A stretch of DNA of 8,042 bases from Methylotenera sp. (GCA_013816325.1 JACDEP010000052.1:5200-13241), one strand, 5' to 3'; positions 1-6,181 are shown, counted from the first letter of the stretch. Numbers and translations: made by a program. The notes: a model not told the origin generated them from the letters alone.

Positions 1-1388
1 TGCTTGTCGGTACCACCTCCATTGAAAACTCAGAACTCATTTCTAAATTGCTCACTGAAGCCAAGTTAGAACATCAGGTATTAAATGCCAAGCAACATGA
101 ACGCGAAGCGCAAATTATTGTGCAAGCGGGTCGCCCCGGTGTCATCACCATTGCCACCAATATGGCTGGCCGCGGTACCGATATCGTGCTAGGTGGAAAC
201 CCTGAGCCGGAAATTGCTGAAATGCAAGCCGATGAAACATTAATAGATGCACAAAAAGTGGCACGCGCAACCGAACTGAAGGCTGAATGGCAAGTACGTC
301 ATGATGCTGTCTTGGCTGCTGGCGGTTTGCATATCGTAGGTACAGAACGCCATGAATCACGCCGGGTAGATAACCAATTGCGTGGACGTTCCGGTCGTCA
401 AGGTGACGCCGGTTCCAGCCGTTTCTATCTGTCGCTGGAAGACCAATTACTGCGTATTTTCGCATCGGACCGCGTTTCAGCCATCATGGAAAAACTCAAC
501 ATGCCAGATGGCGAGGCGATTGAGCATCCATGGGTGACGCGCGCCATCGAAAATGCACAACGCAAGGTTGAAGGCCGCAACTTCGATATCCGTAAACAGT
601 TGCTTGAATACGATGACGTATCAAATGACCAGCGTAAGGTCATTTACGAGCAACGTAATGAGTTGCTAGAAGCGGTAGACGTAGGCGATACCATCAAGGC
701 GATGCGAGATGACGTATTGGTAAGCATGATGGCGACGCATATTCCACCGGATAGCGTAGAAGAGCTCTGGGAAGTGACACGTCTTGAAAAAGAACTCAAG
801 GCCGAAACCGGCTTAGAGCTACCTTTGCAGAAAATGCTGGAAGAAAATCCAGATCTGCATGAAGAGACTTTACGTGAACGCATGATAGAAGCGGCTGACA
901 AGGCGTATGCGGCTAAAGAGCAATTAGCCAGTGCTGACGTAATGCGCCAATTTGAGCGTTCCGTGATGTTGCAAAGCTTGGATAATCATTGGCGTGAACA
1001 TTTGGCGGCATTGGATCATTTGCGTCAAGGCATTCATCTACGTTCCTATGCGCAAAAAAATCCTAAACAGGAATACAAGCGTGAGGCATTTGAACTGTTT
1101 GAGACTTTACTGAACACTGTGAAGAGTGAAGTGACCAAAGTGACAATGCTGGTACAAGTGAAAACCGAGGCTGATGTTGAAGCCGTTGAAAGGCCGGTTG
1201 AACTTGAGAATGTCCAATACCAACATGCGGATTATGATGAAGCTTTAGGCGTTTCAGCGGTCGCTGAAACTGAAGAAGCATTATCTACCGCACCGCAGGT
1301 TCGCGAAGGCGTTAAAGTAGGGCGCAATGATCCATGCCCTTGTGGTTCTGGCAAAAAATACAAACAGTGCCACGGCGCGCTCACTTAA
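1..1388 (+). CDS. secA: Protein translocase subunit SecA, C-terminal part (5' end outside window)
   Basis: SecA is the cytosolic/membrane-peripheral ATPase that drives preproteins through SecYEG. The reading frame is open from position 3, where it encodes LVGTTSIENSE, so the gene enters from the left edge; the TTG at 48 is an internal leucine codon and not a start. About 461 residues remain of a protein usually near 900. Visible in order are the end of the second motor domain (TNMAGRGTDIVLGGN at about 159-203, and GTERHESRRVDNQLRGRSGRQGD at about 338-406, the helicase motif VI arginines), the helical scaffold and helical-wing region (LLEYDDVSNDQRKVIY, then SLDNHWREHLAALDHLRQGI near 970-1030), and a C-terminal linker ending in the zinc/SecB-binding tail RNDPCPCGSGKKYKQCHG. 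No frameshift is seen. The TAA stop lies 21 bp before the next gene on the same strand. Identification is secure. Confidence 0.98.
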   Translation, partial: LVGTTSIENSELISKLLTEAKLEHQVLNAKQHEREAQIIVQAGRPGVITIATNMAGRGTDIVLGGNPEPEIAEMQADETLIDAQKVARATELKAEWQVRHDAVLAAGGLHIVGTERHESRRVDNQLRGRSGRQGDAGSSRFYLSLEDQLLRIFASDRVSAIMEKLNMPDGEAIEHPWVTRAIENAQRKVEGRNFDIRKQLLEYDDVSNDQRKVIYEQRNELLEAVDVGDTIKAMRDDVLVSMMATHIPPDSVEELWEVTRLEKELKAETGLELPLQKMLEENPDLHEETLRERMIEAADKAYAAKEQLASADVMRQFERSVMLQSLDNHWREHLAALDHLRQGIHLRSYAQKNPKQEYKREAFELFETLLNTVKSEVTKVTMLVQVKTEADVEAVERPVELENVQYQHADYDEALGVSAVAETEEALSTAPQVREGVKVGRNDPCPCGSGKKYKQCHGALT

Positions 1389-1409
1389 GTAACCAAACCG
1401 GGTATAAAA

Positions 1410-1598
1410 ATGCTGGAAGAAATAAAATCACCGTGTATAGGCGTATGTGCAATTAATGATTTAAGCGGTTTGTGTTACGGTTGCCATCGCACCCTTGATG
1501 AAATTAAAGGCTGGTGGGATATGCGCCCATCCGAGCAGAAAAGCTTGTTATCCCAGCTTGCAGAGCGCCAATTGCAGCATGCTGCATTTGGTGACTAA
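1410..1598 (+). CDS. DUF1289 family small four-cysteine protein
   Basis: This is a 62-residue protein of the DUF1289 family, whose biochemical role is not established. The family signature is near the N-terminus: SPCIGVCAIND, then LCYGCHRTLDEIKGW. It contains Cys9, Cys13, Cys22 and Cys25 (C-x3-C-x8-C-x2-C), an arrangement suited to binding zinc or an iron-sulfur cluster; the metal is inference. The WW pair at 35-36 is followed by a helical tail (SEQKSLLSQLAERQ), as usual for the family. The ATG at 1410 is preceded by a weak GGGT at about 8 nt and sits 21 bp after the secA stop, so co-transcription with secA is likely. No signal peptide or membrane segment is visible. It converges with hvfC, with only 15 bp between the two stop codons. 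Confidence 0.9.
   Translation: MLEEIKSPCIGVCAINDLSGLCYGCHRTLDEIKGWWDMRPSEQKSLLSQLAERQLQHAAFGD
1573..1586. repeat. Perfect 14-bp palindrome at the end of the DUF1289 gene
   Basis: TGCAGCATGCTGCA is its own reverse complement. It lies in the last codons of the DUF1289 gene, upstream of the convergent junction with hvfC. As RNA it could only form a hairpin with a minimal loop, and no T-run follows, so it is not a standard terminator. It may be chance, since it encodes the tail residues LQHAA. Confidence 0.3.
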
Positions 1599-1608
1599 TT
1601 TGCATATC

Positions 1609-1622
1609 GCAATTTAAATTGC
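1609..1622. repeat. AT-rich 14-bp palindrome at the convergent gene junction
   Basis: GCAATTTAAATTGC is a perfect palindrome covering the hvfC stop codon (1614-1616), 10 bp after the DUF1289 stop. It is symmetric, so it could act on transcripts from either side, but it is too AT-rich and lacks the loop and T-tract of a normal intrinsic terminator. No better terminator is visible between these two convergent genes. Confidence 0.3.
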
Positions 1623-2366
1623 TACAGCATCAACGCCCAGAATGATGCCTAGTCGATTAAAGTCTTGCAGTATTTCGAATCCAAATTGAATCACGCTATC
1701 CGGTTCAGGGTGCTCTAAATCTCTACTAATCTGTATCAGCGCCTTTATCCCAGTTAGATTATTTTCCTGGAGTAGCGCTACCAATTGAAAAGTTATAGTG
1801 TTTAACTCCAGAAACTTTACTGCATCCTGTGCATCCCGATAGACCAATAGCTGGGTGCTGACCGGTACTTTAGGCTTATAGTGCAGCGATATATTTTGTA
1901 CGTCATAATCATAATTAAGCAAATGCATGGCGGGATTGAAAACCGGACGTTTTTCAAGTAAATCACCCATTGAATCAATAGGTACCGAATCAATAGTCGT
2001 ATTATCCCCAGACACGGCCAGTTCTACCCATTCGTAATGGCATAAGTTATTTAAATAAACGGGTGAATTATCCTGCGTAGATAAATAACCCAAAAACTCT
2101 TCAGGGATGTGACGGAAAATTGGGCTGTTAGCCGAGTGCTCACGGAAGAAGCCACGTACTAGCTGCAGCCATGCACGTTTACCCAATACTTTCTGCGCCA
2201 CTGGAAAACACGCCGAAACAGACTCCAATACATTATTGAAAACAATTTCTTCGTATATAGCCAACCCCTTTACCGCAGTATTTTTAGGGTGGGGTAGTTT
2301 AGGGTTACGCAGGTGTTGGGTGAAAGCCAGTTGATACTGCTGGAAGCTAGGTAATTGTTGACTCAT
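1614..2366 (-). CDS. hvfC: HvfC/BufC-like DUF2063 partner protein of the RiPP-modifying iron oxidase
   Basis: This 250-residue protein belongs to the DUF2063 family, the usual partner of DUF692 multinuclear iron oxidases. In studied systems the pair acts in the cytosol on cysteines of a precursor peptide, with the DUF2063 protein thought to present the peptide to the enzyme. The N-terminal domain (about residues 5-97) shows the family pattern: FQQYQLAFTQHLR, then GLAIYEEIVFNNVLESVSACFPVAQKVLG and FFREHSANSPIF...IPEEFLGYL. The stretch YEWVELAVSG (111-120) starts the more variable C-terminal domain. The ATG overlaps the hvfB stop by four bases (ATGA), indicating translational coupling. No signal peptide or membrane segment is present. 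The name 'DNA-binding domain protein' often given to this family is not supported by the context here. The gene is intact and is the last of the cluster; no doxX gene follows, because the next gene is convergent. Confidence 0.9.
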   Translation of the reverse strand: MSQQLPSFQQYQLAFTQHLRNPKLPHPKNTAVKGLAIYEEIVFNNVLESVSACFPVAQKVLGKRAWLQLVRGFFREHSANSPIFRHIPEEFLGYLSTQDNSPVYLNNLCHYEWVELAVSGDNTTIDSVPIDSMGDLLEKRPVFNPAMHLLNYDYDVQNISLHYKPKVPVSTQLLVYRDAQDAVKFLELNTITFQLVALLQENNLTGIKALIQISRDLEHPEPDSVIQFGFEILQDFNRLGIILGVDAVAI

Positions 2367-3259
2367 GCGGTGAAATACACTGTTTTATACTGACGCTGGA
2401 TACCGGCAATTTTATCGATTTCTTTCACCAGTTCATTCAAAGGCGGGATGTTGGTGTCGCGTTCGAGCAATGTGGGAAACACACCGAATATTTCATAAGC
2501 ACTATGGAGCAAGGACCAAACCGGGTCAATCACATCGGCACCGTGCGTATCAACCAACAAATCCGGCGCTTCTTGGTAATGACCCGCAATGTGACTATAT
2601 ACAATACGCTCGCCAGGAATACCTCGCAGGAATTCAAGCGCATCAAAACCGAAATTGACGCTATTCACGTAGATATTATTGATGTCTAAATGCAATAAGC
2701 AATCGGCCTCGGTCAATACGGCTTTCAGAAAAGTCAGTTCATCCATAGTGGAAACCGGTGCATTTACATAGTAAGAGGTATTTTCAATGGCGATGCGTTG
2801 GCCCAGTATATCCTGCGTCTGGCGTATGCGTTTCGCCACATAATGCACCGCTTCTTCGGTAAAAGGAATCGGTAGCAAATCATACAAGTAACCCTGCTGG
2901 CCGTTATAGCCATCCGTGGAATAGCTTAAATGTTCTGTGTATAGCGAAATATTGTATTGCGAGAGGAATTTTTTAACCTGTTGCAAAAAAACCTCATTAA
3001 GCGGCGCCAAGCCTCCCAATGATAAACACAAGCCATGACAGGCAATTGAGTAGCGTTCTACAAACCAGTCTAATTGTTTTGCAGTTTTACCCCCTGCATT
3101 GATCCAGTTTTCCGGTGCAATCTCTACAAAATTGATATTTGCAATTTGTTCTTGACCATAGACAGCTTGAATTTGCGGAATCAGCTCGCGCTTTAAGCCT
3201 ATGCCTACACCTTGGATTTTATTAATGATGTTAGGTACAGCTGGAGATGGACTTTGCAT
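2363..3259 (-). CDS. hvfB: HvfB/BufB-like DUF692 multinuclear non-heme iron-dependent oxidase
   Basis: This 298-residue DUF692 (MNIO, MbnB/TglH-type) TIM-barrel enzyme uses a cluster of iron ions and O2 to rewrite cysteine residues of ribosomally made peptides. All family blocks are present: GVGIGLKRE (17-25), NFVEIAPENWINAGG (43-57), ACHGLCLSLGG (73-83), YTEHLSYS (107-114), LLPIPFTEEA (128-137), IAIENTSYYV (156-165), LHLDINNIYVNSVNFGFD (189-206), YSHIAGH (221-227), DTHGADV (237-243) and LLERD (264-268). The probable iron ligands His75, Glu109, Glu159, Asp192, His223, Asp237/His239 and Glu266 all seem retained, so the enzyme should be active; the exact ligand assignment is from family knowledge. 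It lies 113 bp downstream of the cysteine-rich precursor gene and overlaps hvfC by four bases. The start ATG has only a weak ribosome-binding site. The likely substrate is the product of 3373-3723. Confidence 0.94.
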   Translation of the reverse strand: MQSPSPAVPNIINKIQGVGIGLKRELIPQIQAVYGQEQIANINFVEIAPENWINAGGKTAKQLDWFVERYSIACHGLCLSLGGLAPLNEVFLQQVKKFLSQYNISLYTEHLSYSTDGYNGQQGYLYDLLPIPFTEEAVHYVAKRIRQTQDILGQRIAIENTSYYVNAPVSTMDELTFLKAVLTEADCLLHLDINNIYVNSVNFGFDALEFLRGIPGERIVYSHIAGHYQEAPDLLVDTHGADVIDPVWSLLHSAYEIFGVFPTLLERDTNIPPLNELVKEIDKIAGIQRQYKTVYFTA

Positions 3260-3328
3260 TGTAGGTATAAAGCGTTAAGTCAAATTCACATAATAATTGA
3301 ATGGTTTTGATTTGTATGGGTTTCGAAT

Positions 3329-3354
3329 AGGGTAGCCAGGAATTTGACTACCCT
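3329..3354 (-). terminator. Intercistronic hairpin between precursor gene and hvfB (attenuator or processing element)
   Basis: On the minus strand AGGGTAGTCA and TGGCTACCCT pair around a six-base loop (AATTCC): nine Watson-Crick pairs and one U-G pair. It begins 18 nt after the hvfA stop codon. The following bases (ATTCGAAACCC) contain no T-run, so it is not a complete rho-independent terminator. It is better read as a partial attenuator or as a 3' structure protecting the precursor mRNA, which would give more peptide than enzyme. Confidence 0.5.
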
Positions 3355-3372
3355 TCATCAGTAAGTTGTAAA

Positions 3373-3723
3373 TTACTTTTTGTCAGCGTGGCATGAACCT
3401 TCTTTAGATTTATCTGCACTGCAAGAACCTTCTTTACCTTTTTCCATAGCCGCAGCTTTGTCCGCACTGCATGAACCTTCTTTTGTTTTATCTGCATGGC
3501 AAGAGCCTTCTTTGGCTTTTTCTGCTTTCATGCTGGCGCTACATTTACCCGCAGAACATTTGCCATCTTTTGTTTTCATATCAGCATCAGCGACTTGATA
3601 GCCTGAAGAAAGCGATTTAGCCGCGAAAGGGTTGGCCGTCGCAGCATTTACTGAAGTTGCTGCAACTGATAGTGCGAATGCGCTACCGATAGCTAATGCG
3701 ATTGTTTTATGTGTAGAGTTCAT
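3373..3723 (-). CDS. hvfA: HvfA/bufferin-like secreted RiPP metallophore precursor with EGSC repeats
   Basis: This 116-residue precursor peptide has a Sec signal peptide (K6, hydrophobic IALAIGSAFALSVAAT, probable cleavage after VNA27). The segment ANPFAAKSLSSGYQVADAD (30-48) is typical of HvfA/bufferin precursors. A Lys/Glu/Ala-rich part follows with six cysteines: Cys56 and Cys61 in DGKCSAGKC, and Cys75, Cys85, Cys101 and Cys111 in four KEGSC-x-ADK units. In known HvfA and bufferin peptides the EGxC cysteines are converted by the DUF692/DUF2063 enzymes to sulfur-containing heterocycles or thioamides, and the exported product binds copper in the periplasm. Here Ser precedes and Ser or His follows the core cysteine, unlike the common EGKCG. 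The start at 3723 has a strong AAAGG site 7 nt upstream; a longer in-frame start at 3804 would overlap the anti-sigma gene and spoil the signal peptide. The gene lies 46 bp after the anti-sigma gene. The role as precursor is strongly supported by context; copper as the metal is inferred. Confidence 0.88.
   Translation of the reverse strand: MNSTHKTIALAIGSAFALSVAATSVNAATANPFAAKSLSSGYQVADADMKTKDGKCSAGKCSASMKAEKAKEGSCHADKTKEGSCSADKAAAMEKGKEGSCSADKSKEGSCHADKK
3379..3513 (-). repeat. Four tandem KEGSC-x-ADK repeats within the precursor gene
   Basis: Four 27-nt units encode K-E-G-S-C-(H/S)-A-D-K at 3487-3513, 3457-3483, 3409-3435 and 3379-3405. They form two pairs with one residue between members of a pair (core cysteines 10 residues apart) and seven residues (AAAMEKG) between the pairs. 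Codon choice differs between copies (TGC is constant; GGT/GGC and TCT/TCA vary), so the repeats are maintained at protein level and are not a recent DNA duplication. Confidence 0.9.
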
Positions 3724-3730
3724 GATGTTA

Positions 3731-3735
3731 CCTTT
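3731..3735 (-). promoter_or_regulatory. Ribosome-binding site deciding the hvfA start
   Basis: AAAGG on the minus strand lies 7 nt before the ATG at 3723. It is the best ribosome-binding site in the cluster, in keeping with high synthesis of a precursor peptide, and it settles the start in favour of 3723. Confidence 0.75.
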
Positions 3736-3757
3736 CAAATGAGTTAAATTGCTTAGA

Positions 3758-3763
3758 GTTATA
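3758..3763 (-). promoter_or_regulatory. Possible -10-like element upstream of hvfA
   Basis: TATAAC lies in the 46-bp gap between the anti-sigma and hvfA genes. TTGAAC at 3768-3773 overlaps the anti-sigma stop codon but is too close to pair with it as a sigma-70 -35 box. A promoter for the ECF sigma factor itself may use other bases here; I cannot assign its consensus. Weak candidate only. Confidence 0.2.
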
Positions 3764-3769
3764 CGTAGT

Positions 3770-4033
3770 TCAATGCTGGTTAGATTCAGAGGAGTCGGAA
3801 ACATGTTTCACGATCCGGGCTTTTGCCTCTAGTGGAAGTTGTATAGCGCTATCATTTTCAATGTTACCCCTGAGCGCTTGCACAGCTATACGCAGCTTAT
3901 TCAATTGTTGATTGAACCGCGTGCATGCGTCACAAATGAACAGGTGGAACCTTAATCTGATACGATCCGGTAAAGATAATGGCCTGTCTAACGACTGCGA
4001 GACGAGCTGGCTGGCTTGCTTACATGTAAGCAT
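3770..4033 (-). CDS. Short cytosolic zinc-finger (zf-HC2) anti-sigma factor
   Basis: This 87-residue protein carries the anti-sigma zinc-finger pattern: Cys4 in the first helix, then HLFICDAC giving His30-x3-Cys34-x2-Cys37. This is the zf-HC2/ZAS fold, which binds an ECF sigma factor and in thiol- or metal-responsive members releases it when the zinc site is disturbed. Positively charged helices (DRIRLRFHLF, NKLRIAVQALRG) flank the motif. There is no membrane segment and no C-terminal sensor domain, so signal sensing would have to occur in the cytosol at the zinc finger itself. The ATG at 4033 is preferred over the TTG at 4036 because an AGGG lies about 7 nt upstream. It starts 4 bp after the sigma factor stop, the standard sigma/anti-sigma arrangement. 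Its target is inferred to be the sigma factor just upstream. Confidence 0.88.
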   Translation of the reverse strand: MLTCKQASQLVSQSLDRPLSLPDRIRLRFHLFICDACTRFNQQLNKLRIAVQALRGNIENDSAIQLPLEAKARIVKHVSDSSESNQH

Positions 4034-4037
4034 CAAT

Positions 4038-4598
4038 TTACCCTGTTATCCAATTCATCTCTAAACATTTCCTTAATCCCATCCGGGCTCTATACAACAT
4101 TACCCAAGCATTCGTCGCCGTGATTTCAAGTTCCTTACAAATTTTTTCATTATCGATTTCATGCACGTCGCGCATCATGAAGAGTGCGGCAAGCTTGGCT
4201 GGCAGATTGTCCAGGCATTTACTCAAGGTAGCGAGGAATTGCTTCTGTTCCAGTGCGCTTCCCGGCATGTCCCATACTTGCGGTCTCTCCAACCAGTGAC
4301 CAGTTTGGTCGAAAAAGTCATCCATGCTGTTGTCTGTGGCATCCAAGTCAACAAGGTCCGATAAAGGCTGTTCACGTATTTGTTTGCGCTGGATATCGAT
4401 GATCTTATGTTTGATGATGCCGGTAAGCCAGGTGCGGGGTGTCGATTCACCCTCAAAGCTATTGTTTTTGATAGCGGCTAGCATGGTTTCTTGTACCGCA
4501 TCTTCAGCTTGGTGCGGGTCACGCAGCCTTGCCAATGCAAAGCGGTACAAATAGTCGCCGTGCTCATTGAGCCAGTCGTTTACGTTTGCTCCTATCAT
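4038..4598 (-). CDS. ECF-type RNA polymerase sigma factor
   Basis: This 186-residue group IV sigma-70 factor has region 2 at about residues 12-75 (DYLYRFALARLRDPHQAEDAVQETMLAAIKN, then PRTWLTGIIKHKIIDIQRKQ). Region 4 lies at about 118-181 (LSKCLDNLPAKLAALFMMRDV, then EKICKELEITATNAWVMLYRARMGLRKCLEMNW, the helix-turn-helix). Between them is an acidic linker (DLVDLDATDNSMDDFFDQ). Region 1 and most of region 3 are absent, as expected for ECF factors. The chosen ATG at 4598 shares one base with the stop of the DUF1841 gene (TGATG); the TTG at 4599-4601 is a less likely start. An anti-sigma gene follows 4 bp later, and then the precursor and modifying-enzyme genes. It very probably transcribes that cluster and perhaps itself. 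Comparable sigma/anti-sigma pairs accompany DUF692 clusters in other Proteobacteria; the inducing signal here is inferred, with copper or thiol stress the leading candidates. Confidence 0.94.
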   Translation of the reverse strand: MIGANVNDWLNEHGDYLYRFALARLRDPHQAEDAVQETMLAAIKNNSFEGESTPRTWLTGIIKHKIIDIQRKQIREQPLSDLVDLDATDNSMDDFFDQTGHWLERPQVWDMPGSALEQKQFLATLSKCLDNLPAKLAALFMMRDVHEIDNEKICKELEITATNAWVMLYRARMGLRKCLEMNWITG

Positions 4599-5041
4599 CA
4601 ATTCTGTCCAGTCTTCTGTTTCAATAAGTTCAGGTAAACCGTATTATCCAAAGCCATATTATTGTGCTGCGCCTGCCAAATAGTTTCAGCCAGACATTCA
4701 AGAATGTCGTGGTGTGCCATGTGACTATCGCCTTTATGTTGTTGCCGTAATTTATCATAAACATCACGTATACCAATAGGTTGGTTAATGCTGATTTGTT
4801 CAATTACCGATAAATGTAAACTCATATGCAGGAACGGGTTGGTCTCGCCCATTTCCGGGAAATATTGCTGGTTCATATAACGTTCAGGCGCATCCAGTAC
4901 CGTATGGTATTCGGGGTGCAATTGAATAACTTCTATGGCAATTTTTTCTAAATCCGACAAAGTTGCTTTCTGCTGGAATTTAGCCCAGGTATCAAAAAAG
5001 AACTGGCGTACCTGGTCGCGACTGGGATTATAAAGGCTCAT
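4596..5041 (-). CDS. DUF1841 family protein of unknown function
   Basis: This 147-residue soluble protein belongs to DUF1841, a family common in beta- and gammaproteobacteria with no assigned biochemical role. Recognisable stretches are SRDQVRQFFFDTWAKF near the N-terminus, LEKIAIEVIQLHPEYH (about 31-46), YFPEMGETNPFLHMSLHLSVIEQISINQPIG (about 60-90) and HHDILECLAETIWQAQ (about 110-125). Several histidines lie in the central and C-terminal helices (LHMSLHLS, HMAHHD), but metal binding is only a guess. There is no signal peptide or membrane segment. The real stop is TGA at 4598-4600, overlapping the sigma factor ATG by one base, so the two genes are probably translated from one message. The start ATG at 5041 has a weak ribosome-binding site. 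The coding region proper ends at 4598; whether it shares a function with the sigma factor is unknown. Confidence 0.85.
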
Positions 5042-5092
5042 GTTTATAGGATTGCGTGATTGGATGCATATACCGATTCATCTAATGCCTGA

Positions 5093-6181
5093 TTATATAG
5101 TAGCGCTTGAGAACAGGCTCAGTACTGCAGAGTATGGCAGTAGCTGGTTACTGCCTGCAATAGAGGCGATTTCACCATTACCATAAAAACCTATCAGCGG
5201 AACACTTGGCAATTGGGCCGTTAATACCTTTAAATCGCGGTCTACTCCGCCATAAAAATATGGTCCACGGCCAAGGCAGGAGAATAGCAACCCAAAATCC
5301 GCTTTGCTACCCAGTTCATGTAATAATTGGTGCGTTACTAAGGTTAAGTCAGCCTCCGCTATTAAAGGATTTCTTAAGCCCCAGCTTAGATAAGTGCCTG
5401 GCTTTAATGTGCGCGCGAGTGTCACGCTATCATTATCGTCATCATGGCTGATCAGGTTAGTCTGGTAGTAATTGCCATTGGCGATGCTTTCCGGCTCGTC
5501 CGCGTAAACCGCCATGACCATATGCAAAGGTACAGGCTCGTCGCTCTTACTATGCATCTTCCAAGATTGTTGTAGTGAATTCAGTGGCTTTTGCTTATCC
5601 AACGCAAGAATGTCGTAGCCTTGCACTTGTTCGATTCTTTGCGGAGGAGTTAAAAGCTGTAAGCCGTGTGAAGCCTTAGTGGCGACTTTCGCCCCTTTAA
5701 ACACGGCTTCCACGTAGCCAGTGACATCACCCTTAGCATTTTGCCATACCGAAAAAGGGCCATGGCCAATAGCATCACCTGATACTCCGCCGTAGCGAAT
5801 ATTGCCATTATTAAGCCAAGTGCTATTGATCGCATTGGGTGCAGATAAGGTAAAGATCGGCTGCGATTGAGAATAAGGGCTAGGCAATTGCAATACTACA
5901 TCATCGCCGAATACCATAGCGGCAGCGGCTGGAGCGTCTATCACCCAATCATCTTCAGTAAATATACCGGTCGCTGAGCAACCCATGATCTTGATGCAAT
6001 TAGCTGTCTTGGCCGCTGCACGTATGGTCGCTTGCGGTGCCCCTGCGAATTCTGAGGTTAGTAAAAGTAATACGCTGTTTGCAATGGTAATGTCGGCTTT
6101 TTTCATCGCCTGGGCAACAGCAAGAGCAGCCAGGTCAGCCGTAGGGTGCTTGCCTATAACGATGCTGCTAGCTACTTTCAT
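5093..6181 (-). CDS. FIST-domain protein (FIST_N plus FIST_C), stand-alone
   Basis: This 362-residue protein consists only of the FIST sensory module, thought in other proteins to bind small ligands such as amino acids. FIST_N covers about residues 20-210 and includes IKIMGCSATGIFTEDDW (63-79) and APAAAAMVFGDD (83-94). FIST_C covers about 225-345 and includes GLLFSCLGRGPYFYGG (297-312) and the hallmark GFYGNGEIASI (331-341). No PAS, histidine kinase, GGDEF or methyl-accepting domain is attached, and no signal peptide or transmembrane helix is seen, so it should be a soluble single-domain protein acting on an unknown partner. Its ATG overlaps the stop of nth by four bases (ATGA), which indicates a two-gene unit and fixes the start. 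The gene after it (DUF1841) begins 51 bp downstream. Confidence 0.9.
   Translation of the reverse strand: MKVASSIVIGKHPTADLAALAVAQAMKKADITIANSVLLLLTSEFAGAPQATIRAAAKTANCIKIMGCSATGIFTEDDWVIDAPAAAAMVFGDDVVLQLPSPYSQSQPIFTLSAPNAINSTWLNNGNIRYGGVSGDAIGHGPFSVWQNAKGDVTGYVEAVFKGAKVATKASHGLQLLTPPQRIEQVQGYDILALDKQKPLNSLQQSWKMHSKSDEPVPLHMVMAVYADEPESIANGNYYQTNLISHDDDNDSVTLARTLKPGTYLSWGLRNPLIAEADLTLVTHQLLHELGSKADFGLLFSCLGRGPYFYGGVDRDLKVLTAQLPSVPLIGFYGNGEIASIAGSNQLLPYSAVLSLFSSATI

Noticed and set aside
145..1281. Several minus-strand open frames across secA
   Set aside because: They lie antisense to a well conserved secA frame, have no recognisable domains, and look like by-products of its codon use.
3379..3513. 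Repeats taken as a CRISPR array or minisatellite
   Set aside because: The 27-nt units are in frame within a signal-peptide-bearing protein, differ at synonymous positions, and have no unique spacers of CRISPR length.
3380..3598. Open frame on the plus strand through the precursor repeats
   Set aside because: It is the antisense of the repeat region; its repetitive Ser/Leu/Ala-rich translation mirrors the real repeats, and it has no ribosome-binding site or family signature.
3373..3804. Longer version of the precursor peptide starting at 3804
   Set aside because: The extra 27 residues would bury the signal peptide inside the protein and overlap the anti-sigma gene. The ATG at 3723 has a strong ribosome-binding site and a standard signal peptide directly after it.
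5206..5451. Plus-strand open frame within the FIST gene
   Set aside because: It lies antisense to the conserved FIST_C domain, with no ribosome-binding site or known motif.
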